Shown here in pieces: positions 37,575 to 50,100 of a stretch of DNA of 64,000 bases (positions within the stretch are counted from its first letter, which is position 1; every line of letters begins with the position of its first letter). This DNA comes from Antedon mediterranea (lineage: Eukaryota; Echinodermata; Crinoidea; Comatulida; Antedonidae), in contig NC_092679.1 of NCBI RefSeq assembly GCF_964355755.1, positions 8,682,001-8,746,000 on the forward strand. The letters are read 5' to 3'. Under the pieces are notes generated by a model, which saw nothing but the letters and a program-made list of their open reading frames with translations, ran no database searches and was not told the DNA's origin. The position numbers and the translations under genes were made by a program.

Positions 37575-39602
37575 AATGCGATTTGAAGCTATTCTGTACA
37601 CTTTGATGTTTTGTGTGAAAATTTTCTGTCGAAATGCTCAAAATGGTCAAAAACGTTTTTAAATACGATATTAAGCTACTTTGTGCTCTTTGATGTTTTT
37701 GTGTGAAATGTTTTATCGAAATGCTCAAAATGGTCTAAAACGCTTTCTAATGTGATTTCAAGCACTTTGATGTTTTTGTATAACCAAGTTTTTCGAAAAT
37801 CACAAAATTGTCTAAAACGTCTCCAAATGCAATTTGAAGCTATTCTGTACACTTTGATGTTTTTATGTTAACAAGTTTTTCGAAAATCACAAAATGGTCT
37901 AAAACGTCTCCAAATGCGATTTTAAGCTATTCTAAGCACTTTGGTGTTTTTATGTTAACAAGTTTTTCGAAAATCACAAAATTGTCTAAAACGTCTCCAA
38001 ATGCGATTTGAAGCTATTCTGTACACTTTGATGTTTTTATGTTAACAACTTTTTTCGAAAATCACAAAATGGTCTAAAATGTCTCCAAAATGCGATTTGA
38101 AGTTATTCTAAGCACTTTGGTGTTTTTATGGAAACAATTTTTTTCGAAAATCACAAAATGGTCTAAAACGTCTCCAATAACGATTTGAAGCTTTTCTGTA
38201 CACTTTGGTGTTTTTATGTTAACAAGTTTTTTCGAAAATCACAAAATGGTCTAAAACGTCTACAAATGCGATTTGAAGCTATTCTAAGCACTTTTGTGTT
38301 TTTATGTTAACAAGTTTTTTCGAAAATCACAAAATGGTCTAAAACGTCTGCAAATGCGATTTGAAGCTATTCTTAGCACATTGGTGTTTTTATTTAAACA
38401 AATTTTTTCGAAACTCACAAAATGGTCTAAAACGTCTCCAAATGCGATTGCAAGCTATTTTAAGCACTTTGGTATTTTTGTGTTAACAAGTTTTTCGAAA
38501 TGCTCAAAATGGTCTAAAACGTTTTTAAACACGATATTAAGCTATTTTGTGCTCTTTGATTTTTTTTTGTGAAAAGTTTTAGCGAAATGCTCAAAATGGT
38601 CTAAAACGATTTCTAATGTGATTTTAAGGACTTTGATGTTTTTATGTTAACTAGTTTTTTCGAAAATCACAAAATGGTCTAAAACGTCTCCAAATGCGAT
38701 TTGAAGCTATTTTAAGCACTTAGGTGCTTTTGTGTAACCAAGTTTTTTCGAAAATCACAAAAAGGTCTAAAATGTCTCCAAATGTGATTTGAAGCTATTT
38801 TAAGCACTTTGGTGTTTTTGTGTTAACAAGTTTTTCGAAAATCACAAAATTGTCTAAAACGTCTCCAAATGCGATTTGAAGCTATTCTGTACACTTTGAT
38901 GTTTTTATGTTAACAAGTATTTTAGAAAATCACAAAATGGTCTATAATGTCTCTAAATGCGATTTGAAGCTATTCTAAGCACTTTGGTGTTTTTATGTTA
39001 ACAAGTTTTTTCGAAAATCACAAAATGGTCTAAAACGTCTCCAAATGCGATTTGAAGCTATTTTAAGCACTTTGGTGTTTTTGTGTTAACAAGTTTTTCG
39101 AAATGCTCAAAATGGTCTAAAACGTCTCCAAATGCGATTTGAAGCTATTCTAAGCACTTTGGTGTTTTTATGTTAACAAGTTTTTTCGAAAATCACAAAA
39201 TGGTCTAAAACGTCTCCAAATGCGATTTGAAGCTATTCTGTACACCTTGATGTTTTTATGTTAACAAGTTTTTTCGAAAATCACAAAATGGTCTAAAACG
39301 TTTCCAAATGCGATTTGAAGCTATTCTGTACACTTTGATGTTTTGTGTGAAAATTTTCTGTCGAAATGCTCAAAATGGTCAAAAACGTTTTTAAATACGA
39401 TATTAAGCTACTTTGTGCTCTTTGATGTTTTTGTGTGAAATGTTTTATCGAAATGCTCAAAATGGTCTAAAACGGTTTCTAATGTGATTTCAAGCACTTT
39501 GATGTTTTTGTGTAACCAAGTTTTTCGAAAATCACAAAATTGTCTAAAACGTCTCCAAATGCGATTTGAAGCTATTCTGTACACTTTAATGTTTTTATGT
39601 TA
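37575..39602 (+). repeat. 2.0-kb segmental copy, offset about 20,012 bp from 57.6-59.6 kb
   Basis: Shared markers are gaagttattctaag (38,101), attgcaagct, a long T-run in C', taacaagtattttag and ggtctataatg. The offset is 20,013 before and 20,011 after the C' T-run, because the 58-kb copy lost one base in gtttttaaac and one T in the run. A shorter copy of the first 1.05 kb lies at about 41.8-42.86 kb (offset about 4,228). Confidence 0.84.
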
Positions 39603-40765
39603 ACAAGTTTTTTCGAAAATCACAAAATGGTCTAAAACGTCTCCAAATGCGATTTGAAGCTATTCTGTACACTTTGATGTTTTTATGTTAACTAGTTTTT
39701 TCGAAAATCACAAAATGGTCTAAAACGTCTACAAATGCGATTTGAAGCTATTCTGTACACTTTGATGTTTTTATGTTAACAAGTTTTTTGGAAAATCACA
39801 AAATGGTCTAAAACGTTTCCAAATGCGATTTGAAGCTATTCTGTACACTTTGATGTTTTGTGTGAAAATTTTATGTCGAAATGCTCAAAATGGTCAAAAA
39901 CGTTTTTAAATACGATATTAAGCTACTTTGTGCTCTTTGATGTTTTTGTGTGAAATGTTTTATCGAAATGCTCAAAATGGTCTAAAACGGTTTCTAATGT
40001 GATTTCAAGCACTTTGATGTTTTTGTATAACCAAGTTTTTTCGAAAATCACAAAATGGTCTAAAACGTCTCCAAATGCGATTTGAAGCTATTCTGTACAC
40101 TTTGATGTTTTTATGTTAACAAGTTTTTTCGAAAATCACAAAATGGTCTAAAACGTCTCCAAATGCGATTTGAAGCTATTCTGTACACTTTGATGTTTTT
40201 ATGTTAACAAGTTTTTTCGAAAATCACAAAATGGTCTAAAACGTTTCCAAATGCGATTTGAAGCTATTCTGTACACTTTGATGTTTTGTGTGAAAATTTT
40301 CTGTCGAAATGCTCAAAATGGTCAAAAACGTTTTTAAATACGATATTAAGCTACTTTGTGCTCTTTGATGTTTTTGTGTGAAATGTTTTATCGAAATGCT
40401 CAAAATGGTCTAAAACGGTTTCTAATGTGATTTCAAGCACTTTGATGTTTTTGTGTAACCAAGTTTTTCGAAAATCACAAAATTGTCTAAAACGTCTCCA
40501 AATGCGATTTGAAGCTATTCTGTACACTTTGATGTTTTTATGTTAACAAGTTTTTCGAAAATCACAAAATGGTCTAAAACGTCTCCAAATGCGATTTTAA
40601 GCTATTCTAAGCACTTTGGTGTTTTTATGTTAACAAGTTTTTTTGAAAATCACAAAATGTTCTAAAACGTCTCTAAATGCGATTTGAAGCTTTTCTGTAC
40701 ACTTTGATGTTTTTATGTTAACAACTTTTTTCGAAAATCACAAAATGGTCTAAAATGTCTCCAAA
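38365..40765 (+). repeat. 2.4-kb segmental copy, offset 11,736-11,737 bp from 50.1-52.5 kb
   Basis: The match runs from gctattcttagcac to the tctccaaa just before 40,765. One extra T in the 50-kb copy (T7 at about 50,742) shifts the offset by one. Left of 38,365 the offset jumps by exactly 88: the tctgcaaatg monomer present here is missing near 50,090. Confidence 0.85.
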
Positions 40766-41830
40766 TGCGATTTGAAGCTATTCTAAGCACTTTGGTGTTT
40801 TTATGTTAACAAGTTTTTTCGAAAATCACAAAATGGTATAAAACGTCTCCAAATGCGATTTGAAGCTATTCTAAGCACTTTGGTGTTTTTATGTTAACAA
40901 GTTTTTTCGAAAATCACAAAATGGTCTAAAACGTTTCCAAATGCGATTTGAAGCTATTCTGTACACTTTGATGTTTTGTGTGAAAATTTTCTTTCGAAAT
41001 GCTCAAAATGGTCAAAAACGTTTTTAAATACGATATTAAGCTACTTTGTGCTCTTTGATGTTTTTGTGTGAAATGTTTTATCGAAATGCTCAAAATGGTC
41101 TAAAACGGTTTCTAATGTGATTTCAAGCACTTTGATGTTTTTGTGTAACCAAGTTTTTCGAAAATCACAAAATTGTCTAAAACGTCTCCAAATGCGATTT
41201 GAAGCTATTCTGTACACTTTGATGTTTTTATGTTAACAAGTTTTTCGAAAATCACAAAATGGTCTAAAACGTCTCCAAATGCGATTTTAAGCTATTCTAA
41301 GCACTTTGGTGTTTTTATGTTAACAAGTTTTTTTGAAAATCACAAAATGGTCTAAAACGTCTCTAAATGCGATTTGAAGCTTTTCTGTACACTTTGATGT
41401 TTTTATGTTAACAACTTTTTTCGAAAATCACAAAATGGTCTAAAATGTCTCCAAATGCGATTTGAAGCTATTCTAAGCACTTTGGTGTTTTTATGGAAAC
41501 AATTTTTTTCGAAAATCACAAAATGGTCTAAAACGTCTCCAATAGCGATTTGAAGCTTTTCTGTACACTTTGGTGTTTTTATGTTAACAAGTTTTTTCGA
41601 AAATCACAAAATGGTCTAAAACGTCTCCAAATGCGATTTGAAGCTATTCTGTACACTTTGATGTTTTTATGTTAACTAGTTTTTTCGAAAATCACAAAAT
41701 GGTCTAAAACGTCTACAAATGCGATTTGAAGCTATTCTGTACACTTTGATGTTTTTATGTTAACAAGTTTTTTCGAAAATCACAAAATGGTCTAAAACGT
41801 TTCCAAATGCGATTTGAAGCTATTCTGTAC
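40766..41830 (+). repeat. Satellite with one B-C-D cassette and canonical monomers
   Basis: This is satellite only. It includes the variant ggtataaaacg near 40,836, also found at 49,29x and 55,12x, and a B monomer with ttttctttcg near 40,990. It joins the 38-kb-type block on the left to the 41.8-42.86 kb copy on the right. Confidence 0.82.
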
Positions 41831-42861
41831 ACTTTGATGTTTTGTGTGAAAATTTTCTGTCGAAATGCTCAAAATGGTCAAAAACGTTTTTAAATACGAT
41901 ATTAAGCTACTTTGTGCTCTTTGATGTTTTTGTGTGAAATGTTTTATCGAAATGCTCAAAATGGTCTAAAACGGTTTCTACTGTGATTTCAAGCACTTTG
42001 ATGTTTTTGTATAACCAAGTTTTTCGAAAATCACAAAATTGTCTAAAACGTCTCAAAATGCAATTTGAAGCTATTCTGTACACTTTGATGTTTTTATGTT
42101 AAGTTTTTCGAAAATCACAAAATGGTCTAAAACGTCTCCAAATGCGATTTTAAGCTATTCTAAGCACTTTGGTGTTTTTATGTTAACAAGTTTTTCGAAA
42201 ATCACAAAATTGTCTAAAACGTCTCCAAATGCGATTTGAAGCTATTCTGTACACTTTGATGTTTTTATGTTAACAACTTTTTTCGAAAATCACAAAATGG
42301 TCTAAAATGTCTCCAAAATGCGATTTGAAGTTATTCTAAGCACTTTGGTGTTTTTATGGAAACAATTTTTTTCGAAAATCACAAAATGGTCTAAAACGTC
42401 TCCAATAGCGATTTGAAGCTTTTCTGTACACTTTGGTGTTTTTACGTTAACAAGTTTTTTCGAAAATCACAAAATGGTCTAAAACGTCTACAAATGCGAT
42501 TTGAAGCTATTCTAAGCACTTTTGTGTTTTTATGTTAACAAGTTTTTTCAAAAATCACAAAATGGTCTAAAACGTCTGCAAATGCGATTTGAAGCTATTC
42601 TTAGCACATTGGTGTTTTTATTTAAACAAATTTTTTCGAAACTCACAAAATGGTCTAAAACGTCTCCAAATGCGATTGCAAGCTATTTTAAGCACTTTGG
42701 TATTTTTGTGTTAACAAGTTTTTCGAAATGCTCAAAATGGTCTAAAACGTTTTTAAACACGATATTAAGCTATTTTGTGCTCTTTGATTTTTTTTGTGAA
42801 AAGTTTTAGCGAAATGCTCAAAATGGTCTAAAACGATTTCTAATGTGATTTTAAGGACTTT

Positions 42862-45207
42862 GATGTTTTTATGTTAAAAAGTTTTTTCAAAAATCACAAC
42901 ATGGTCTAAAACGTTTCCAAATGCGATTTGAAGCTATTTTAAGCACTTTGATGTTTTTATGTTAACAAGTTTTTTCGAAAATCACAAAAGATTCTAAAAT
43001 ATCTCGAAATGCGATTTGAAGCTATTCTAAGCACTTTGGTGTTTTTATGTTAACAAGTTTTTTCGAAAATCACAAAATGGTCTAAAATGTCTCCAAATGC
43101 GATTTGAAGCTAATCTTAGCACATTGGTGTTTTTATGTTAACAAGTTTTTTCGAAAATCACAAAATGGTCTAAAACGACTCCAAATGCGATTTGAAGCTA
43201 TTCTGTATACTTTGGTGTTTTTATGTTAACAAGTTTTTTCGAAAATCACAAAATGGTCTAAAACGTCTCCAAATGCGATTTGAAGCTATTCTGTACACTT
43301 TGATGTTTTTATATTAACAAGTTTTTTCGAAAATCACAAAATGGTCTAAAACGTTTCCAAATGCGATTTGAAGCTATTCTGTACACTTTGATGTTTTGTG
43401 TGAAAATTTTCTTTCGAAATGCTCAAAATGGTCAAAAACGTTTTTAAATACGATATTAAGCTACTTTGTGCTCTTTGATGTTTTTTTGTGAAATGTTTTA
43501 TCGAAATGCTCAAAATGGTCTAAAACGGTTTCTAATGTGATTTCAAGCCCTTTGATGTTTTTGTATAACCAAGTTTTTTCGAAAATCACAAAATGGTCTA
43601 AAACGTCTCCAAATGCGATTTGAAGCTATTCTGTACACTTTGATGTTTTTATGTTAACAAGTTTTTTCGAAAATCACAAAATGGTCTAAAACGTCTACAA
43701 ATGCGATTTGAAGCTATTCTGTACACTTTGATGTTTTTATGTTAACAAGTTTTTTCGAAAATCACAAAATGGTCTAAAACGTTTCCAAATGCGATTTGAA
43801 GCTATTCTGTACACTTTGATGTTTTGTGTGAAAATTTTCTGTCGAAATGCTCAAAATGGTCAAAAACGTTTTTAAATACGATATTAAGCTACTTTGTGCT
43901 CTTTGATGTTTTTTTGTGAAATGTTTTATCGAAATGCTCAAAATGGTCTAAAACGGTTTCTAATGTGATTTCAAGCACTTTGATGTTTTTGTGTAACCAA
44001 GTTTTTCGAAAATCACAAAATTGTCTAAAACGTCTCCAAATGCGATTTGAAGCTATTCGGTACACTTTGATGTTTTTATGTCAACAAGTTTTTCGAAAAT
44101 CACAAAATGGTCTAAAACGTCTCCAAATGCGATTTTAAGCTATTCTAAGCACTTTGGTGTTTTTATGTTAACAAGTTTTTTTGAAAATCACAAAATGGTC
44201 TAAAACGTCTCTAAATGCGATTTGAAGCTTTTCTGTACACTTTGATGTTTTTATGTTAACAACTTTTTTCGAAAATCAAAAAATGGTCTAAAATGTCTCC
44301 AAATGCGATTTGAAGCTATTCTAAGCACTTTGGTGTTTTTATGGAAACAATTTTTTTGGAAAATCACAAAATGGTCTAAAACGTCTCCAATAGCGATTTG
44401 AAGCTTTTCTGTACACTTTGGTGTTTTTATGTTAACAAGTTTTTTCGAAAATCACAAAATGGTCTAAAACGTCTCCAAATGCGATTTGAAGCTATTCTGT
44501 ACACTTTGATGTTTTTATGTTAGCTAGTTTTTTCGAAAATCACAAAATGGTCTAAAACGTCTACAAATGCGATTTGAAGCTATTCTGTACACTTTGATGT
44601 TTTTATGTTAACAAGTTTTTTCGAAAATCACAAAATGGTCTAAAACGTTTCCAAATGCGATTTGAAGCTATTCTGTACACTTTGATGTTTTGTGTGAAAA
44701 TTTTCTGTCGAAATGCTCAAAATCGTTTTTAAATACGATATTAAGCTACTTTGTGCTCTTTGATGTTTTTGTGTGAAATGTTTTATTGAAATGCTCAAAA
44801 TGGTCTAAAACGGTTTCTAATGTGATTTCAAGCACTTTGATGTTTTTGTATAACCAAGTTTTTCGAAAATCACAAAATTGTCTAAAACGTCTCCAAATGC
44901 GATTTGAAGCTATTCTGTACACTTTGATGTTTTTATGTTAACAAGTTTTTCGAAAATCACAAAATGGTCTAAAACGTCTCCAAATGCGATTTTAAGCTAT
45001 TCTAAGCACTTTGGTGTTTTTATGTTAACAAGTTTTTCGAAAATCACAAAATTGTCTAAAACGTCTCCAAATGCGATTTGAAGCTATTCTGTACACTTTG
45101 ATGTTTTTATGTTAACAAGTTTTTCGAAAATCACAAAATGGTCTAAAACGTCTCCAAATGCGATTTTAAGCTATTCTAAGCACTTTGGTGTTTTTATGTT
45201 AACAAGT
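42862..45207 (+). repeat. 2.35-kb segmental copy, offset about 10.5 kb from 32.3-34.9 kb
   Basis: This partner of 32,331-34,940 is shorter by three monomers. It begins abruptly inside a D' monomer: taaggactttgatg is followed by tgttaaaaag. That makes a visible recombination joint with the 42.5-kb block. Confidence 0.86.
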
Positions 45208-45980
45208 TTTTTTGAAAATCACAAAATGGTCTAAAACGTCTCTAAATGCGATTTGAAGCTTTTCTGTACACTTTGATGTTTTTAAGTTAACAACTTTTTT
45301 CGAAAATCACAAAATGGTCTAAAATGTCTCCAAAATGCGATTTGAAGCTATTCTAAGCACTTTGGTGTTTTTATGGAAACAATTTTTTTCGAAAATCACA
45401 AAATGGTCTAAAACGTCTCCAATAGCGATTTGAAGCTTTTCTGTACACTTTGGTGTTTTTATGTTAACAAGTTTTTTCGAAAATCACAAAATGGTCTAAA
45501 ACGTCTCCAAATGCGATTTGAAGCTATTCTGTACACTTTGATGTTTTTATGTTAACAAGTTTTTTCGAAAATCACAAAATGGTCTAAAACGTCTAGAAAT
45601 GCGATTTGAAGCTATTCTGTACACTTTGATGTTTTTATGTTAAGTTTTTTTCGAAAATCACAAAATGGTCTAAAACGTTTCCAAATGCGATTTTAAGCTA
45701 TTCTGTACACTTTGATGTTTTGTATGAAAATTTTCTGTCGAAATGCTCAAAATGGTCAAAAACGTTTTTAAATACGATATTAAGCTACTTTGTGCTCTTT
45801 GATGATTTTGTCTGAAATGTTTTATCGAAATGCTCAAAATGGTCTAAAACGGTTTCTAATGTGATTTCAAGCACTTTGATGTTTTTGTGTAACCAAGTTT
45901 TTCGAAAAACACAAAATTGTCTAAAACGTCTCCAAATGCGATTTGAAGCTATTCTGTACACTTTGATGTTTTTATGTTAA
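45187..45980 (+). repeat. Third copy of the 20.4/29.3 kb block (offset 15,806 bp from 29.3 kb)
   Basis: This copy carries taagttaacaac, tctccaaaatgcg, tctagaaatg, atgttaag at 45,637 (with T7 instead of T6 after it), ttttgtatgaaaa and gattttgtctg. It sits between two blocks that are otherwise copies of 32.3-34.9 and 35.1-37.6 kb. It therefore appears to have replaced the 176 bp present there. Confidence 0.84.
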
Positions 45981-48349
45981 CAAGTTTTTTCGAAAATCAC
46001 AAAATGGTCTAAAACGTCTCCAAATGCGATTTGAAGCTATTCTGTACACTTTGATGTTTTTATGTTAACAAGTTTTTTCGAAAATCACAAAATGGTCTAA
46101 AACGTTTCCAAATGCGATTTGAAGCTATTCTGTACACTTTGATGTTTTGTGTGAAAATTTTCTGTCGAAATGCTCAAAATGGTCAAAAACGTTTTTAAAT
46201 ACGATATTAAGCTACTTTGTGCTCTTTGATGTTTTTGTATGAAATGTTTTATCGAAATGCTCAAAATGGTCTAAAACGGTTTCTAATAGTGATTTCAAGC
46301 ACTTTGATGTTTTTGTGTAACCAAGTTTTTCGAAAATCACAAAATTGTCTAAACGTCTCCAAATGCGATTTGAAGCTATTCTGTACACTTTGATGTTTTT
46401 ATGTTAACAAGTTTTTCGAAAATCACAAAATGGTCTAAAACGTCTCCAAATGCGATTTGAAGCTATTTTAAGCACTTAGGTGCTTTTGTGTAACCAAGTT
46501 TTTTCGAAAATCACAAAAGGGTCTAAAATGTCTCCAAATGTGATTTGAAGCTATTTTAAGCACTTTGGTGTTTTTGTGTTAACAAGTTTTTCGAAAATCA
46601 CAAAATTGTCTAAAACGTCTCCAAATGCGATTTGAAGCTATTCTGTACACTTTGATGTTTTTATGTTAACAAGTTTTTTAGAAAACCACAAAATGGTCTA
46701 AAATGTCTCCAAATGCGATTTGAAGCTATTCTAAACACTTTGGTGTTTTTATGTTAACATGTTTTTTCGAAAATCACAAAATGGTCTAAAACGTCTCCAA
46801 ATGCGATTTGAAGCTATTTTAAGCACTTTGGTGTTTTTGTGTTAACAAGTTTTTCGAAATGCTCAAAATGGTCTAAAACGTCTCCAAATGCGATTTGAAG
46901 CTATTCTAAGCACTTTGGTGTTTTTATGTTAACAAGTTTTTTCGAAAATCACAAAATAGTCTAAAACGTCTCCAAATGCGATTTGGAGCTATTCTGTACA
47001 CTTTGATGTTTTTATGTTAACAAGTTTTTTCGAAAATCACAAAATGGTCTAAAACGTTTCCAAATGCGATTTGAAGCTATTCTGTACACTTTGATGTTTT
47101 GTGTGAAAATTTTCTGTCGAAATGCTCAAAATGGTCAAAAACGTTTTTAAATACGATATTAAGCTACTTTGTGCTCTTTGATGTTTTTGTGTGAAATGTT
47201 TTATCGAAATGCTCAAAATGGTCTAAAACGGTTTCTAATGTGATTTCAAGAACTTTGATGTTTTTGTGTAACCAAGTTTTTCGAAAATCACAAAATTGTC
47301 TAAAACGTCTCCAAATGCGATTTGAAGCTATTCTGTACACTTTGATGTTTTTATGTTAACAAGTTTTTCGAAGATCACAAAATGGTCTAAAACGTCTCCA
47401 AATGAGATTTTAAGCTATTCTAAGCACTTTGGTGTTTTTATGTTAACAAGTTTTTTTGAAAATCACAAAATGGTCTAAAACGTCTCTAAATGCGATTTGA
47501 AGCTTTTCTGTACACTTTGATGTTTTTATGTTAACAACTTTTTTCGAAAATCACAAAATGGTCTAAAACGTCTCCAATAGCGATTTGAAGCTTTTCTGTA
47601 CACTTTGGTGTTTTTATGTTAACAAGTTTTTTTCGAAAATCACAAAATGGTCTAAAACGTCTCCAAATGCGATTTGAAGCTATTCTGTACACTTCGATGT
47701 TTTTATGTTAACAAGTTTTTTCGAAAATCACAAAATGGTCTAAAACGTCTACAAATGCGATTTGAAGCTATTCTAAGCACTTTTGTGTTTTTATGTTAAC
47801 AAGTTTTTTCGAAAATCACAAAATGGTCTAAAACGTCTGCAAATGCGATTTGAAGCTATTCTTAGCACATTGGTGTTTTTATTTAAACAAATTTTTTCGA
47901 AACTCACAAAATGGTCTAAAACGTCTCCAAATGCGATTTGAAGCTATTTTAAGCACTTTGGTGTTTTTGTGTTAACAAGTTTTTCTAAATGCTCAAAATG
48001 GTCTAAAACGTTTTTAAACACGATATTAAGCTATTTTGTGCTCTTTGATGTTTTTTTGTGAAAAGTTTTAGCGAAATGCTCAAAATGGTCTAAAACGATT
48101 TCTAATGTGATTTTAAGCACTTTGATGTTTTTATGTTAACTAGTTTTTTCGAAAATCAAAAATGGTCTAAAACGTCTCCAAATGTGATTTGAAGCTATTC
48201 TAAGAACTTTGGTGTTTTTATGTTAACAGTTTTTTCGAAAATCACAAAATGGTCTAAAACGTTTCCAAATGCGATTTGAAGCTATTCTGTACACTTTGAT
48301 GTTTTTATGGTAACAAGTTTTTTAGAAAATCACAAAATGGTCTAAAACA
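45897..48349 (+). repeat. 2.45-kb segmental copy, offset 10,781 bp from 35.1-37.6 kb
   Basis: This is the partner of 35,116-37,568. Scattered differences include gaaaaccac, aaatagtc, aatgagatttt and cacttcgatg. Together with 42,862-45,207 it makes a roughly 5.5-kb recopied locus with one replaced segment (45,187-45,980). Confidence 0.88.
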
Positions 48350-48735
48350 TCTCCAAATGCGATTTAAAGCTATTTTAAGCACTTTTGTGTTTTTGTGTAA
48401 CCAAGTTTTTTCGAAAATCACAAAAGGGTCTAAAATGTCTCTAAATGCGATTTGAAGCTACTCTAAGCACTTTGGTGTTTTTATGTTAACAAGTTTTTTC
48501 GAAAATCAATAAATGGTCTAAAATTTCTCCAAATGCGATTTGAAGCTATTCTGTACACTTTGCTGTTTTGTGTGAAAAATGTTTGTCGAAATCCTCAAAA
48601 TGGTCAAAAACGTTTTTAAATACGATATTAAGCTATTTTGTGCTCTTTGATGTTTTTGTGTGAAAAGTTTTATCGAAATACTCAAAATGGTCTAAAACGG
48701 TTTCTAATGTGATTTTAAGCACTTTGATGTTTTTG
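48196..48735 (+). repeat. 540-bp block matching the left edge of the window (offset 48,195)
   Basis: tattctaag at 48,196 aligns with base 1, atggtaacaag at 48,307 with 112, and tttgctgttttgtgtg at 48,559 with 364. The match ends near 540/48,735, where tatggaaac differs from tgtgtaacc. A handful of substitutions are visible, for example agaacttt and aatcaataaatgg. Confidence 0.85.
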
Positions 48736-50100
48736 TGTAACCAAGTTTTTTCGAAAATCACAAAATGGTCTAAAATGTCTCCAAATGCGATTTGAAGCTA
48801 TTCTAAGCACTTTGGTGTTTTTATGGAAACAATTTTTTTCGAAAATCACAAAATGGTCTAAAACGTCTCCAATAGCAATTTGAAGCTTTTCTGTACACTT
48901 TGGTGTTTTTATGTTAACAAGTTTTTTCGAAAATCACAAAATGGTCTAAAACGTCTCCCAATGCGATTTGAAGCTATTCTGTACACTTTGATGTTTTTAT
49001 GTTAACAAGTTTTTTATAAAATCACAAAATGGTCTAAAACGTCTCCAAATGCGATTTGAAGCTATTCTGTACACTTTGATGTTTTTATGTTAACAAGTTT
49101 TTTCGAAAATCACAAAATGGTCTAAAACGTCTCCAAATGCGATTTGAAGCTATTTTAAGCACTTTGGTGTTTTTGTGTTAACAAGTTTTTCGAAATGCTC
49201 AAAATGGTCTAAAACGTCTCCAAATGCGATTTGAAGCTATTCTAAGCACTTTGGTGTTTTTATGTTAACAAGTTTTTTCGAAAATCACAAAATGGTATAA
49301 AACGTCTCCAAATGCGATTTGAAGCTATTCTAAGCACTTTGGTGTTTTTATGTTAACAAGTTTTTTCGAAAATCACAAAATGGTCTAAAACGTTTCCAAA
49401 TGCGATTTGAAGCTATTCTGTACACTTTGATGTTTTGTGTGAAAATTTTCTTTCGAAATGCTCAAAATGGTCAAAAACGTTTTTAAATACGATATTAAGC
49501 TACTTTGTGCTCTTTGATGTTTTTGTGTGAAATGTTTTATCGAAATGCTCAAAATGGTCTAAAACGGTTTCTAATGTGATTTCAAGCACTTTGATGTTTT
49601 TGTGTAACCAAGTTTTTCGAAAATCACAAAATTGTCTAAAACGTCTCCAAATGCGATTTGAAGCTATTCTGTACACTTTGATGTTTTTATGTTAACAAGT
49701 TTTTCGAAAATCACAAAATGGTCTAAAACGTCTCCAAATGCGATTTTAAGCTATTCTAAGCACTTTGGTGTTTTTATGTTAACAAGTTTTTTTGAAAATC
49801 ACAAAATGGTCTAAAACGTCTCTAAATGCGATTTGAAGCTTTTCTGTACACTTTGATGTTTTTATGTTAACAACTTTTTTCGAAAATCACAAAATGGTCT
49901 AAAATGTCTCCAAATGCGATTTGAAGCTATTCTAAGCACTTTGGTGTTTTTATGGAAACAATTTTTTTCGAAAATCACAAAATGGTCTAAAACGTCTCCA
50001 ATAGCGATTTGAAGCTTTTCTGTACACTTTGGTGTTTTTATGTTAACAAGTTTTTTCGAAAATCACAAAATGGTCTAAAACGTCTACAAATGCGATTTGA
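48736..50100 (+). repeat. Satellite with B-C-D cassette, partly shared with 6.9 and 57 kb
   Basis: This is satellite only. tctcccaatg at 48,954 matches 57,143 and 7,005, and T-run-ataaaatc at about 49,010 matches about 57,198 and 7,065. The offset to the 57-kb copy is 8,189. A B-C-D cassette with ttttctttcg starts near 49,410. Confidence 0.82.

Noticed and set aside
38294-38572. Open frame of 92 codons, with related frames at 24,504-24,722, 42,522-42,809, 50,009-50,308 and 58,307-58,552
   Set aside because: It lies wholly within satellite monomers. The similar peptides repeat because the DNA is a segmental duplication, and 88 bp is not a multiple of 3, so all frames are sampled. Length changes follow T-run slippage, with no sign of coding constraint, promoter context or known domain.
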